A DNA stretch of 64,000 bases from Lobosporangium transversale (taxonomy: Eukaryota; Mortierellomycota; Mortierellomycetes; Mortierellales; Mortierellaceae): contig NW_019029014.1 of the NCBI RefSeq assembly GCF_002105155.1, positions 310,001 through 374,000 of the forward strand. Direction: 5' to 3'. The position numbers were made by a program, and so were the translations under genes. Each line of letters opens with the position of its first letter. Positions within the stretch are counted from its first letter, which is position 1. A model generated the notes under the pieces. That model saw nothing but the letters and a program-made list of their open reading frames with translations, was not told where the DNA came from and made no database searches. Of the stretch, positions 1 through 11,184 are shown piece after piece.

Positions 1-2370
1 TTCCTGTAGCAAGTTATCAATCTTTGGCACAAACTCCTTGATTTGCTCATCTGTCACCGCATTAGAATCGTCCTTACGCATGATATTGCGTTCGAGTGGA
101 GACAGCTTGTCCACGAGGAGATTCAATATAGTATTGTATGTCCACACATCTGGCTCTACGCTCTCATCCATCATCCGTTTATATAAATCCATTGCCCCTC
201 GAAGGTTTCTAGAGTTCTTGGCATAGTCAAGCATAATGTTGAAGGTTGTCTTCGAAGAGCGAATTCCGTGGCTGTTCATGAGTTGTATCATCTCCTCTAC
301 TTTTTCAAAGTCTTTCTGCGCTAGATAGGCTCGAAGAAGCGGATTAATACTCCCATCAACCAACGGAAGCTTCTCTGCGATGATTCTATTCAAAACCCTG
401 CGTGCCTTCTCTACCTGGCCCTGTCGCGCGTATTGGTTCAAAAATACATTATAGATAGGGGCGGTCACATGCGCTTTAGTGGTCTCTGTCAACTCCCGCA
501 AGACCCTGAGTGCATCAGGCATCCTGCCATGGCTCGCCAACGCAAGAATTAGCACTCGGTAATCCTCTGATCTTGGATGTAAATTCTCCTGTGGACTTTC
601 TTTGAGCTTGTGAAATAAACCTATAACCTGGTCAAGTTGCCCCTGACGTAAATAGCTCTTCATGAGGATGCGATACGTTTTGGAATTAGGCACCAGGCCA
701 TACTCGCCGAGGCCTTTGTAAAATCCGTTGACAAGCTCAATCTCGCCCAAATTGAGATATCCGGACATGAGTAGGTTGAATGTATAAATGTTGGGTCGAA
801 TATCCGTAAGCAAAAGGCTTTCCAACACTCGTTGAGCTGCTCGGCCGTCCTTGTTCACCAGATGGCCACGGATTAGAATGTTGTACGTCGTCAATTGTGG
901 GTAATAGCCATAGTCTTGCATCTCTCGGACGAGCTTCATAGCTGAAGCGATGTCCTTACACTTCATATAAGCCTCTATTGCCGTATCATATGCCTTGACG
1001 GTAGGCCGTAAAAGGCCTGATCGGTTAGTTTTGAGTTCCTGCAAACATGTAAGCAATGCATCGATCTGACTCGCATCTGCTAGAACCCTCATCAGATCGT
1101 GATATTGCTCCTGAGGACCTTCTCGGATTGAGGGCGAAGACGAATTTGATATGATGATCTTCGATTTGATCCGCTCGATCCATGTAGGTATTTGTTCCCT
1201 CATCTTCCAGCAATTTAGTGTATCCAGGAACAAGCTATAAACCTTATGGTTTGACTTTGGCGTTTTGATCGCATGGTGGAAATCCTCAAAAATAAGCTCC
1301 AATTTCATCAATCCACTTGAAACTGACTCACATGATCCCGATGAAAATGGTGATAATTTGAGGGCTCCAATAAGTCTAATAAAGTCCTCTCGTCCTAAGG
1401 CTGTATTGCCAAGATTCCGATCAGGTGTTGTTAATTCCATGCGCCATTGCTTAGCAGTCTGTTCATATAATGGCCACCAAATACTAATCGGATCACGCTG
1501 GTAAAGGGACTTCCGCAGAGACTCCTCTAATTCTGATCCTGGCGCCATCAAACTATTCCTCCAGGGGGCCTCAGACTGTTTAATCGTGGATAGGTTCAGC
1601 AAAGAGGGCTCTGCAAAGGATTCGGGAATACTTGGGAATAAAGTTTGAAAGTCGGTCGTGGATGATTCCTTTAATGCGGTCGAGAGGTCCAAAATGGGCG
1701 TTGACGCTCCCAATGGCGACGACGAGTTTGCTGGGAATGCAGAAGCAGATGTTGCAGGTGTTGCAGATGTAGATGCTGTAAAGGGTAACGCCGAAAGCTC
1801 CGCTTCTACATTGGATGTCATTGAGGCTGTAGTTGAAGATGAAAGAAAGCGTGAACTTACAGATACGGTAAGCCTAGCCCCAGAAGGCGCAGGAAAAACA
1901 AGCATGGGGCGTACTAGACTACTGAGCTGCGGGTGGGGCTGGTGGTGGAGAGCTTCGGGTCGCGTCCGTGATGGTCCCTTGTTATAAACAATGGTGTTGC
2001 AATGGAAGTTGACATTGTCCCCGGTGGAATATGTAGAGATATTCTGTCTTCTTAAACGAAGCAAACGATGAAAGGGTACTGCCTTTAATTGGCGTTGCTG
2101 ATACTGAAGGAATTGAGGGTATGTATCGATGCCAAAGATCCGGAGACATGTTTCAAGCCTTTGCTGCTGCTCTAGCACCAACTGAGATTGTACCCGCGTT
2201 CCTGTAAAGGGTCTGGCTCCAATATGGGTATTTGGGTTGATGGTTATTGTCGACCTTGCCCTGGCGGAAGGAGGGAGTGCTATCAATTGCTGGAAGTCGC
2301 AAAAAAGGCACGAGGAAGACGAGGAAGACGAGGACGACGTGGCCCAGATCTGCCTTGTCGCCTTGTGCAT
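1..2370 (-). CDS. Pentatricopeptide-repeat (PPR) protein, C-terminus cut by window edge
   Basis: One uninterrupted reading frame of 790 codons runs from an ATG at 2370 to the left edge with no stop, so the 3' end lies outside the window. In-frame stops TAA TAG sit directly upstream of this ATG. The N-terminus (MHKATRQIWATSS...) is basic, Ser-rich and free of acidic residues, like a mitochondrial presequence. From about residue 420 onward there are repeated ~35-residue helical hairpins with typical PPR hallmarks: TTYNILIRGHL, IRPNIYTFNLLMSGYL, LVPNSKTYRILM, KTTFNIMLDYA and EPDVWTYNTILN. PPR proteins bind organellar RNA sequence-specifically and act in processing, stability or translation of mitochondrial transcripts. 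The specific RNA target and orthologue cannot be told from sequence. No introns were needed. The family call is firm; targeting is inferred. Confidence 0.9.
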   Translation of the reverse strand, partial: MHKATRQIWATSSSSSSSSSCLFCDFQQLIALPPSARARSTITINPNTHIGARPFTGTRVQSQLVLEQQQRLETCLRIFGIDTYPQFLQYQQRQLKAVPFHRLLRLRRQNISTYSTGDNVNFHCNTIVYNKGPSRTRPEALHHQPHPQLSSLVRPMLVFPAPSGARLTVSVSSRFLSSSTTASMTSNVEAELSALPFTASTSATPATSASAFPANSSSPLGASTPILDLSTALKESSTTDFQTLFPSIPESFAEPSLLNLSTIKQSEAPWRNSLMAPGSELEESLRKSLYQRDPISIWWPLYEQTAKQWRMELTTPDRNLGNTALGREDFIRLIGALKLSPFSSGSCESVSSGLMKLELIFEDFHHAIKTPKSNHKVYSLFLDTLNCWKMREQIPTWIERIKSKIIISNSSSPSIREGPQEQYHDLMRVLADASQIDALLTCLQELKTNRSGLLRPTVKAYDTAIEAYMKCKDIASAMKLVREMQDYGYYPQLTTYNILIRGHLVNKDGRAAQRVLESLLLTDIRPNIYTFNLLMSGYLNLGEIELVNGFYKGLGEYGLVPNSKTYRILMKSYLRQGQLDQVIGLFHKLKESPQENLHPRSEDYRVLILALASHGRMPDALRVLRELTETTKAHVTAPIYNVFLNQYARQGQVEKARRVLNRIIAEKLPLVDGSINPLLRAYLAQKDFEKVEEMIQLMNSHGIRSSKTTFNIMLDYAKNSRNLRGAMDLYKRMMDESVEPDVWTYNTILNLLVDKLSPLERNIMRKDDSNAVTDEQIKEFVPKIDNLLQE

Positions 2371-3043
2371 CCTAAGTCCAGATCTACGTTCGGCACACGT
2401 CTATTACAGCTACAAAGGGATCATGCACAACCAATGCGGCGTTGTTCAGTAAATCTCATACTAAAGGTCGAACAGCAAGTAGGTGCGAGTTCTCATGGTA
2501 ATCAATTGGCCGTACTTTGTGCGCCCCTTGCTAAATGAAAATCGTCTGATCAACTACGACAAAGAAAAAATGTAGGCAATGAATGTAAAATCAGCTGCAA
2601 TTGAGATGGTTGTTTTGAGCGTGAGGCTTCTACGTCAAGCTAACGTACAAAAGGGCGAAGGGAAGGGTAGAAAGAGGCAAAAGAATGATGATAGTGAAGC
2701 CTGAAAAGTGCTGGAGGAGCGTTGCAATATTGCCACTGGTTCTTTCTCCGTTCTTTATTTTGGTGGCTGGCGCTCTCCGTTTTGTGTATCGATTTAGACA
2801 TCCGTTGTACGACTGTTTCAAGGTTGTACATTGAGATTTGGACTATCCAACATATTCACATGTACTATTCCACAACCTCTTTTCGTAAAATATCATCTCA
2901 ATATTCATATTAAAAGAAAGTGAAATATAATTATGCTCTGTTTACTTGTTGATCTATTGTCCCGATGCAGTGGCGTCTAAGAGACATCGGATATTTCACT
3001 CGCTTCTCTAAGTGCTTCTAGAAAAAAACAAATGAAACGCGAG

Positions 3044-3086
<43 letters not shown>

Positions 3087-3193
3087 GTATGAGGGGATAG
3101 AGAAAAGATTGTCTTTGAAGCCTTTTATGGGAAGATGTTCTCTTACTTTATTGCTTTTTTTTTTGTAAGCATTATCTATTCTCTCTACTTTTC
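2371..3193. other. Intergenic: PPR promoter side and 3' side of the F-box gene
   Basis: No coding sequence is supported. The notable element is a run of about 30 T directly followed by about 11 A (3046-3086), an inverted homopolymer junction. Short ORFs here lack any family resemblance. Confidence 0.6.
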
Positions 3194-6100
3194 CTACTTC
3201 TCTATCATTGACAAAGACAGGATCCGAGCCAATTGTGTATCTTCATCTTCAATCTCCCCTTGTGATGCGCCATGGACATACTGTTTGATGACTGTGGGCT
3301 GTCGATGCTGCGTGCTCGTCTGCCCACTTGCTAAATCAGACATCAGTGAGTCGGTATTGGTACGCGCCACCATTGACCATGTCATCTTCTTAGTTGTCGC
3401 TTCTGCCTGCCTATCATTCTCATTTGTAGGATTTGAACCGTTTGTCAAAGGGGATGCGGGAGAGAGGATTTGCGGTAAAGCCTGACTGATCGTTGGCCAG
3501 GTATCAGCAGCAATACCTTTACCTTTCACGCCCTCATTAGTTTCTTGTTCTAGTTCTTGCAGAACCGACTGTACAATCCGTTGATCTTCTTGATTCACAT
3601 ACTCGTCCTCATTTAGGCTATCTACGTCAACAACATGGCTGGATTCCCATGGTATTGGGCAGTACGAGTGATCATGAAGCTGTTCAGAGGACACTCCTCC
3701 TTCTTTCTGAACATGCTCACCACCGTGAGGATAATCAGGGTTAAAAGGAGGCTGGGTATCCAGCATACTGAGCTCAATTGCTCTCCTGACTAACTCTTCT
3801 TCTTCTTCCAGCTCCTGTGCTGTAGGTGGCTCATCTGGCGCCCATGCATTGTCTGAAGAAAAAGTCGATGATGACGAACCCTCACCGCCCTTAGCCAAGC
3901 CCATTTGGGCTTGATTCTCTTGCTCAAGCTGCCTCTCTATCTCTTGTATCTGCTGCATCTCAAACGCTAACTGGGCAGCTTCCTGATCGTCCTCATCCTT
4001 GGAGAGCAACATCACATACTCGACAACTTCTTCGTCTGTCATATCGACCATATTTAACCCCTCCAAATTGTTATACCGCTTATGAAGCTGCTCGCGACGT
4101 TCCTTAGCTTGAGCTTCTAGCCGCTTTAACGAAACTGTTTCTTCGAGGCTATGGCGGATATCATTATGAATCTTATTTTTAGGCCCTGCGCTGTAGTGAA
4201 TTGGCCTCTTTGCCAGGCTCTTCTGGTATTTGTCTATCCATGAGATTAGATACTTCAAGTTAACAAATGAATATGGAACCTTGATATACATAATCCGTAA
4301 AATAATGGATACCTTTGATCTGGGTTGCTTCTGGCGAAAAGTCCCAGCTCTTGATCAAGCGGCCAACAGACATTATTCCACGACATTGAAGACCATTGAC
4401 AGCAATACATTTGACTCCAGTGGTTGCCATATCGTTGGGATCATGTCCAGCAACATACCTATGCATCAAAGTATTCAACATGTATTGTCAGAACATTGCT
4501 AACGTTTCAATTTATATCATGACCCATAAAAGCGTATTATAATTTCCTTTACCCGGTATTGAGGACTGCGATCAATTGCCCATTCACGGGGTTCCATGCC
4601 TTTGCCCACCCGTCCAGTCTGTAGAATTTGAAAAGCAAGCGGATGTATTAGAGGTGTCAGGTCTGTAATCCCAAAACAAATAAATCGATAGTGTCTAGCT
4701 TGGAATCATGGCCTTACCCTCCAGAGACAATAACTAGTCCGTCTACAAAAAGACTGGTCACTTTTGATTGATGACCTTTCAACACGCAGGTTGGCTCCCA
4801 GGTTAATGGTCCATGTTGCCCCTGACTCAGGTGGAGATCCAGCCGCTTTTCATGAAATTTCCAGCGCTTCAAAACATCACTCAAGTACCATAAACAAATA
4901 TTGCCAGCTTGGTCTCCAGAAACCAAAAGGCTGGGTATTTCATTCCGTCCGTGTATGCGAGCCAGAGACGTAATCATAGGCCTCTCTTCCTTTGTAATGT
5001 CCCAGTAGATCGCACTGATGGCAGTAAAGTGTGCCGGGCTTTTCAATATTGCCAAGTGGGCGAGTGTTTCGAGGTCATAGAGGTGCATAACCTTCGAGTC
5101 CATAGCTTGAGCTAAAATCAACCCTCCATGATTCATCCCAAAATCAACCTCGAGATATCTCACACCTTTAAATTGCTCTGGAAGTTTTATCACCTTGGGT
5201 AACGTAGCTGATATAACTGGATTACTGGTGGTAACCGTACTATGGTTGGCGGTATTTGAGGTAGCAGACTGTGCTGGAGAAGTAGCCCCTGAAGCGGACG
5301 CGGACACTTGCGTTACAATTGCATGAATGTCAACTTCCCAAACGAAAATTTCGCCTCCAGATGTTCCTGCAATGATACGTGAACTTGGCTCACAACAAAT
5401 GTGATCAATCGTTTTCCTCTCATTTTCTGCCAGATTAAATCCTGTACTAAACTCTCGGACACATCGTGCTTTGGATACATCCCAGAGCTTGACAATACCA
5501 TCAATTCCTCCAGTAAGAACAAATCCAAAAGAGTTGGGAATCAGTTTAGTACAGCTAACTTTTCCTGTATGAAAGCCTGCGAATGTTTGAAACGTTTGCC
5601 CTGCTGCCGCATATGATAAAGTGGTCAAAGAGACCTGTCCAGTAGAGAGTCCCCATAGCACTCGATGACTATTCCAGAGAAAAAAGCTCGTAACACTCAG
5701 CTATAGTGCTATATAGGTGATCTAATAACATAAACCAGTCTTACAAAGCGAAATTTCAAACTTACCGATCCATAGTCATGGCCGAGACAATGGCGTGGAG
5801 ATGGTGGGCCATACGAAATACGGCATCCTTCTGTACCTTCCCCAACGAAGGGCTGCATCTAGCCACAACACCTGACAAATAGTTGAGCGAAAGGTAATCA
5901 TGAACATCACATCATTAATTCTTGCTTTCAGCCATTCATTATAGACACGAGTACTAATATCTCCTATCCTCTATTCCCACACCTTCATTTACGCTGCCAG
6001 CAAGAAACCAGTCCGTGTTCGAACGACTGTTGACTTCGGACCATAGGGAAGAAACTTGGCCGATCTTTGGATTAATCCAAATATTTGCTCCGCGTCCTTT

Positions 6101-7171
6101 CTCCCACCGTCTCAAGAGCCTTGTGCGCTTGATGTATTCTCCACGCCAACTCTTAGGGTCTAGACGCTTAAATGGAATGGATGCGCCAAAGAACTTCATA
6201 AATGCCGCTTTCCAGCATGAATCTGCATTAACAACATGATAGAGCAATCGACAGACTAAAGATACATTGAGCTAGATATAAATAAAGCAACAAAGTCTTG
6301 GTCATTAACCCAACCGAAATAAATCAAATAAAAATAACGAATGATAAACTAAATAATGGAGATACAACATGATAGTTACCAAATCACTTGGCTCCAAATG
6401 CGAAACAACATGACTAAGTATTTCGATTGGTAGAGTGCAGATCAGGTTTTCTCTATTTGTATCCCGAGGAGAATACCATATAAAATAATGCCAGCCGTAT
6501 TAGCAAGCCAAAAAAAAGTCATGTAGGATAGATCTATCAATTTTTTCTTACCCTGAGCCATTTGCTGCTGCCGCCTTTTCTGCCAGTCGCTTTTCTCGAG
6601 CTGCCTGTCTAGCCTCCCATGTCAAGTTTGAATAGGAATGAACGATTGACGAAGCTAATGCAGGACGATATGAGCCTGGTCTTCTTAATCTCTCTATTGC
6701 TGCATCAGCTCCTGATCCTGATCCTGATCCAGTTGCAGAAAATGTAGAATCAGGTCTGCTGCTGGCATTGTTTGTTTGAACCATTGCAGCTTTCTGTCGA
6801 CGTTCTCTTCGTTTTCGGGAACCCGGCTTTTGAAATATATAGGAATTCATGAACCCACTGCTCTGTCGGTTATTGACAGAGGCTTGACGCTCCCATTCGA
6901 GCCATGACTCCTCGATACGCATCTTTTCATCATGAAAATACGCAAGGTCATCCTGTGGGTCATAGTAATCCTGTTCATCTAGGTCCTCCTCCTCTTCAAT
7001 CTCCTCATTGAGATCCTCCATTTCTTCATAATTTTGGCTGAATGCCTCTTGTTCATGGTCATTAAGAGAACTTTGCTGCGGTGAGCTTGCACTATTATTT
7101 AGGGTACTGTTGCTGCCACTTGCACTTATGTATTGTACATGAGCCTCCGGAAAGTTGTCAGGATTCGACAT
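3194..7171 (-). CDS. F-box / WD40 / UIM protein, Ufo1-like SCF substrate receptor
   Basis: Eight exons join in frame: 7171-6552, 6452-6380, 6271-5983, 5871-5766, 5695-4718, 4618-4553, 4458-4313 and 4233-3194, giving 1105 residues. After an acidic, low-complexity N-terminus the exon 2/3 junction rebuilds a classical F-box around residues 213-245 (LPIEILSHVVSHLEPSDL, then LNVSLVCRLLYH). WD40 repeats follow through about residue 750 (for example GGIDGIVKLWDVS, SGDQAGNICLWYLS). The C-terminal part carries ubiquitin-interacting-motif-like helices near 829-840, 905-916 (EELVRRAIELSM) and 1094-1102 (LARILSLSM). F-box plus WD40 plus C-terminal UIMs is the architecture of yeast Ufo1, an SCF ubiquitin-ligase receptor with a role in DNA-damage-linked turnover. 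Exon 3 uses a weak donor (GTGTGG), the least certain junction. The orthology is inference from architecture; the domains are clear. Confidence 0.78.
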
Positions 7172-7685
7172 AATGTTGATTCTGTAATGAAGCTGAAAGT
7201 GTAACAAAATGGACAAGGATTTCTTACACTTTTTTTTTTAATATGTTCCATGCGTCAAACTTTATTTCGTTGCTGCGTATTACAAAAAACCTTATCAAGC
7301 CACGGATCCTGCGGATCAACGACTGCGGCTGGTCATTCTTTAAGACATTAGTTGGCTACAAATTAAGGTCATGAAGGATACCATGATGAGGATAGCGCCA
7401 TGCTAGAGCTCACGGCACTATGAAAGTCCATTCAATCACAAAAAAAATGTCTTTCTGTGTAGCAACACTTCCATGATCAATCGCGTTTCGCAAATAGAAC
7501 TGGCAATTCAACTCCTCCTTTGATAAAATCATTCAAGTTGGCCAATTAACCAGTTTTTATATATTTGTCATATCAATCCTATGCAAATGAGATTTATAAA
7601 AATGCTCAAGTAATTACGTTGATGGGTGAGATCAAGCTGTTTATTTTGAAAGATCAAGAGTTGGCTTGTGCAATAGATGGTGCAT
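7172..7685. other. Intergenic between F-box gene start and RPP2 stop
   Basis: AT-rich spacer containing the promoter of the F-box gene and the RPP2 3' region. I see no RNA gene or conserved ORF. Confidence 0.55.
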
Positions 7686-8121
7686 TTAGTCGAAGAGACC
7701 GAAGCCCATGTCATCATCAGACTCCTCCTTGGCCTCCTCCTTCTTCTCCTCCTTCTTCTCCTCAGCAGCAGCAGCAGCACCACCGGCAGCGGCGGGGGCG
7801 GCAGCAGCACCACCAGCAGGGACGGAAGCGAGCTTGGAGGTACCCTCAGCAATGAGCTAAAAAGCCAGCGTCACAAGAAATCGCAATTAATAAATATTTA
7901 TTTATTGGAAGCAAAAAATTATCGCTACAGGCTTCAACAGTGGACATGCACATAAAACATACCTCGTTGATATCCTTGCCAGAGAGCTGGGAGATCAAGG
8001 AATCAATACGCTCAGACTCGGACTCGATACCGACGGTGGAAAGGAGGGAGGTGATGTCCTTGGCAGAGGGAGAGGTGTTGCCACCGATGGCGAGCAAGAG
8101 GTAAGCAGCAAGATACTTCAT
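7686..8121 (-). CDS. RPP2: 60S acidic ribosomal protein P2
   Basis: Two exons (8121-7963, 7856-7686) joined at a GTATGT donor give 109 residues, the normal P2 length. The start [14 protein letters not shown] and the motif [18 protein letters not shown] are typical of P2. These are followed by the Ala/Gly hinge, a Lys/Glu-rich segment and the invariant C-terminal tail [13 protein letters not shown]1/P2 dimers form the flexible stalk of the large ribosomal subunit that recruits and activates the GTPase translation factors; the conserved tail makes this contact. The gene is divergent from COQ7, with about 880 bp between the start codons. It could be named P2 rather than P1 because of the [10 protein letters not shown] start. 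High confidence. Confidence 0.97.
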
Positions 8122-8999
8122 GGTTCTACTCGCGTGTCACAAATGCAAGAGAGTGTTGTAAAGTTGAACGAATTAGGATCCGTAAATTTAAAAAAATCAA
8201 CAAAAAAAAAAAAAAAAAAAAAACGATTTCACAGGTGGTTTTAAAAAGGCGAAAAGATCCTGCGCCATCCTCGTTTATTGACGTGCTCCAGTGCTGAACA
8301 AAAGGACTACGGCAGTCTAAACTGACCCCATACGTTGACTATAACATCTCTGGTTGTTTGATCACCACGTCGCAGGTACAAAAATTATGCACATTGGAGG
8401 CGATGGATCTTCACAAGCGTTTGAATAATGATTGGAAACGTCGTAGGATAATCAGGAACCATCATCTCAACACTTTACTTGCCAAACTTTGATTGAATAC
8501 AGAAATGTAGTGTTAAGATATCCACCCTATCTTTGGTTGATTACTGATGACGATGGTAGCAAAATGGTGGATGCAAGTGCGAGTGTTGAGTGCGCTGATT
8601 ACTGTGCATTGAGGAAACGATCAGATTGATATGTATCGAGTTAATCGATGGATGGACTGATAGTAATATCCTGGATGGATGGATTGATCCCGTCTAGACC
8701 ACATAATCTCCATTTGTAATAGCCAGCAGCAATTAGTCCTTACAAGAATCTGTAGATTGCAAGAGGAGGAACAGCACTAGGCTGCAAAGGCACAAAGTTA
8801 TTTAAACTAAAATTCGCCCGTCACATTAATTTTTAGAACTCTCGCTCATTACAAGCACCCGACATGGCAACCTCAACATAGCAACTATATACAACATCGC
8901 TCATTCTCTTGTCATTTCGCATACTCAAGATACCTTTGCAGACACTTTACATATCTTTAGCAACCACTCTTAGTTGAATAAGAAATAATAAAGCTATAA
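8122..8999. other. Divergent promoter interval RPP2 / COQ7
   Basis: About 880 bp between two outward-facing start codons. A poly(A) run lies at about 8199-8223, roughly 80 bp upstream of the RPP2 ATG. No ORF or RNA gene is recognised. Confidence 0.55.
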
Positions 9000-10160
9000 A
9001 TGGCTTCATTTTACAGAGTTCCACTTTTGCGCCAAACCAGACACTTGGTTACCAAGTCAGTGCACAACACAGCACCTATCACACATGTATCCAGATTATT
9101 TACTTCTTCGAAATACACTACAGCATCTTCCCACCCCTCAAATGAAACCAATAGTGCTAATGATATCGACCCCGCCGCTACAGCTTCTTCAGTGCCTCCA
9201 CTTCGCCTCTCTAAAGAGCAACGTGCTTTGCTTGAAGAAATGATTCGGATCGATCAAGCAGGAGAACTGGGCGCCAACTGGATTTATCGCGGTCAGTATG
9301 CAGTCCTTGGCTCTGACAAAAAAGTTGGGCCTTTGCTTCAGGTTAGGGGCAGTAAGATATAAAAATGAAAGTATACGTAGCTTTGACTATGTCTTAAACA
9401 TAAGAATCTTACATTTCTTTTGTTGTCATCATTGATATTTTAGCATATGTGGGATCAAGAGAAGCACCATTTGAAGGTTTTTGATGGGATCGTCAGCCAA
9501 TACCGTGTCCGTCCTACCGCACTAAGGCCCGTCTGGGAAATGGCTGGATTTATTCTAGGTGCTGGTACTGCCCTCATGGGCAAGGAAGCTGCCATGGCTT
9601 GTACTGAAGCAGTGGAGACTGTCATTGGTGGACACTACAACGAGTAAGGGATTGTACTTATACAAAGCAAGCGAGGAGACACGATAAATATCAAAGCACA
9701 TCATTAAATATAGAAGGACCACTAACCCACTTGCACTCTTTGTATTAGTCAATTGAGAGAACTCCTCAAGATCGATCACCCTGATATTGCTGAGCTGCGC
9801 AAGGTAATGCAGAAGAGATCCGGATACGCCATTTATAGTCGTCCCGGCGAAATGACCGTGCACAAGAATGATAATAATCGCTAACTGCTTGCTTGCCTTT
9901 TCCTCGATACAGATCGTACAGCAGTTCCGCGACGATGAATTGGAGCATCTGGAGACGGCAATCGAACATGATGCTCAAATGGTATGGACAAAACCATGTG
10001 ATAAGTTTGATGAATCATAATTTTAATAGTCAAAATCCTGATCTGACAATTTTACTCTCTTCATTTCTTTCTAATCGTGTAGGCACCTCAACACGAGATT
10101 CTCAGCAATGCCATCAAACAAGGTTGCAAGGCTGCCATCTGGATATCTGGCAAGATTTAA
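9000..10160 (+). CDS. COQ7: 5-demethoxyubiquinone hydroxylase, mitochondrial
   Basis: Five exons (9000-9341, 9444-9643, 9749-9803, 9913-9981, 10083-10160) give 247 residues, close to the family size. Residues 1-40 are a basic, Ser/Thr-rich mitochondrial presequence. The carboxylate-bridged di-iron site is intact: Glu in [17 protein letters not shown], ExxH in [11 protein letters not shown], Glu in [12 protein letters not shown] and ExxH in [14 protein letters not shown]. The C-terminus ends IWISGKI as in most COQ7 proteins. The enzyme hydroxylates demethoxyubiquinone in the penultimate step of coenzyme Q synthesis, on the matrix face of the inner mitochondrial membrane within the CoQ synthome. 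The HYND codon is split across intron 2, which confirms that junction. Very high confidence. Confidence 0.97.
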
Positions 10161-11184
10161 ATCTGTTAACTAGATACTGCCATTAATCAATTACTTTTAC
10201 AATACAAAATGCGTTTATCTGTTGCAAAGAAATAACTTAAAGCATCTTGCAACAATAAAAGAGCTGTTCAAAGCGATCAACAAAATAGCACTACCTTTTT
10301 TTTTGTTGTTGTTATTGTGGATGACGTGAATACACATGCACAGTAAATCGACAGCGCATAAAGAGTAGACTACTCAGTTTTCACACTCTTGGCACCATAT
10401 TGAAGACCGTATTTACGATGATTGCTTTAATGACTATCTCAAGTTCTTGGAACATCATATGACAAACTTACTGCGAAGCATCATCTAATTACTTTTAAAG
10501 GGGCTGGTAAGCCTGACCTAGTGACTAAAGCTTTCCCCTCTGTAGCGGAGGGTCTGGATCCCAACCCGGAAAGTCTATTTTCTCTTGGATCAAGGCAGGA
10601 GGCAGAGAGGTACAGCCCCCGACCTTGCATCGACAAAATGTAATCGTCCCACAGTACCACAGATTAGAGGAGAGTCCTTGGAAGATAGAAGGAATTGTTT
10701 ATGCGATGCACAACCATTATCAAATAAACTCTTAAAAAAAAATTGCTAACCGCATCAAGAGATATCCTTGATCCTAGGATATTGCGGCAGTTCATGATGC
10801 GTAATTCTAGCTTGAAGATTGGCCAAAACAACCCAATCCTTTTCTTCCAAGATAAGTAGGAAGTGCCAGTTCACTAGCCAAAGGTCGTCAGCGTGCCAGT
10901 AGTCTTTGAGCACGTCTAAATTGAATAGAGATATCATTTTAAAAAAACAAATTAGAGAAGACTCTCCTTTTTCTAATCTGTGATGTCAATGTCAGTGTAT
11001 AAGAGCTTATAATATTCAAATAAATAAATATGAACAAACAGGTCATCAGCCTGATTGATAAGGATCCAACCAACGCAGATGCTTCAGAATGGGGGCGACA
11101 GATACAGCACATCTTGTAACACCATTAATTTAAGTGACAGTTTTTTTTTTCTTTTTCTTTTCTTTTTATTTTTTTCTAACTAAT
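10161..11184. other. Convergent intergenic with a GC-rich, foldable segment
   Basis: Lies between the COQ7 stop and the methyltransferase stop. Positions about 10497-10690 are conspicuously GC-richer than the surroundings and can fold: GCTTTCC at 10530 pairs with GGAAAGT at 10568, enclosing CCCTC/GAGGG. I could not match it to tRNA, snRNA, SRP, RNase P or MRP consensus. A 60-codon minus ORF (10755-10937) has no recognisable features and is not called. Confidence 0.45.

Noticed and set aside
10755-10937. 60-codon minus ORF downstream of COQ7
   Set aside because: Too short, no homologous motif and no splice partners; could be a decayed fragment but not called.
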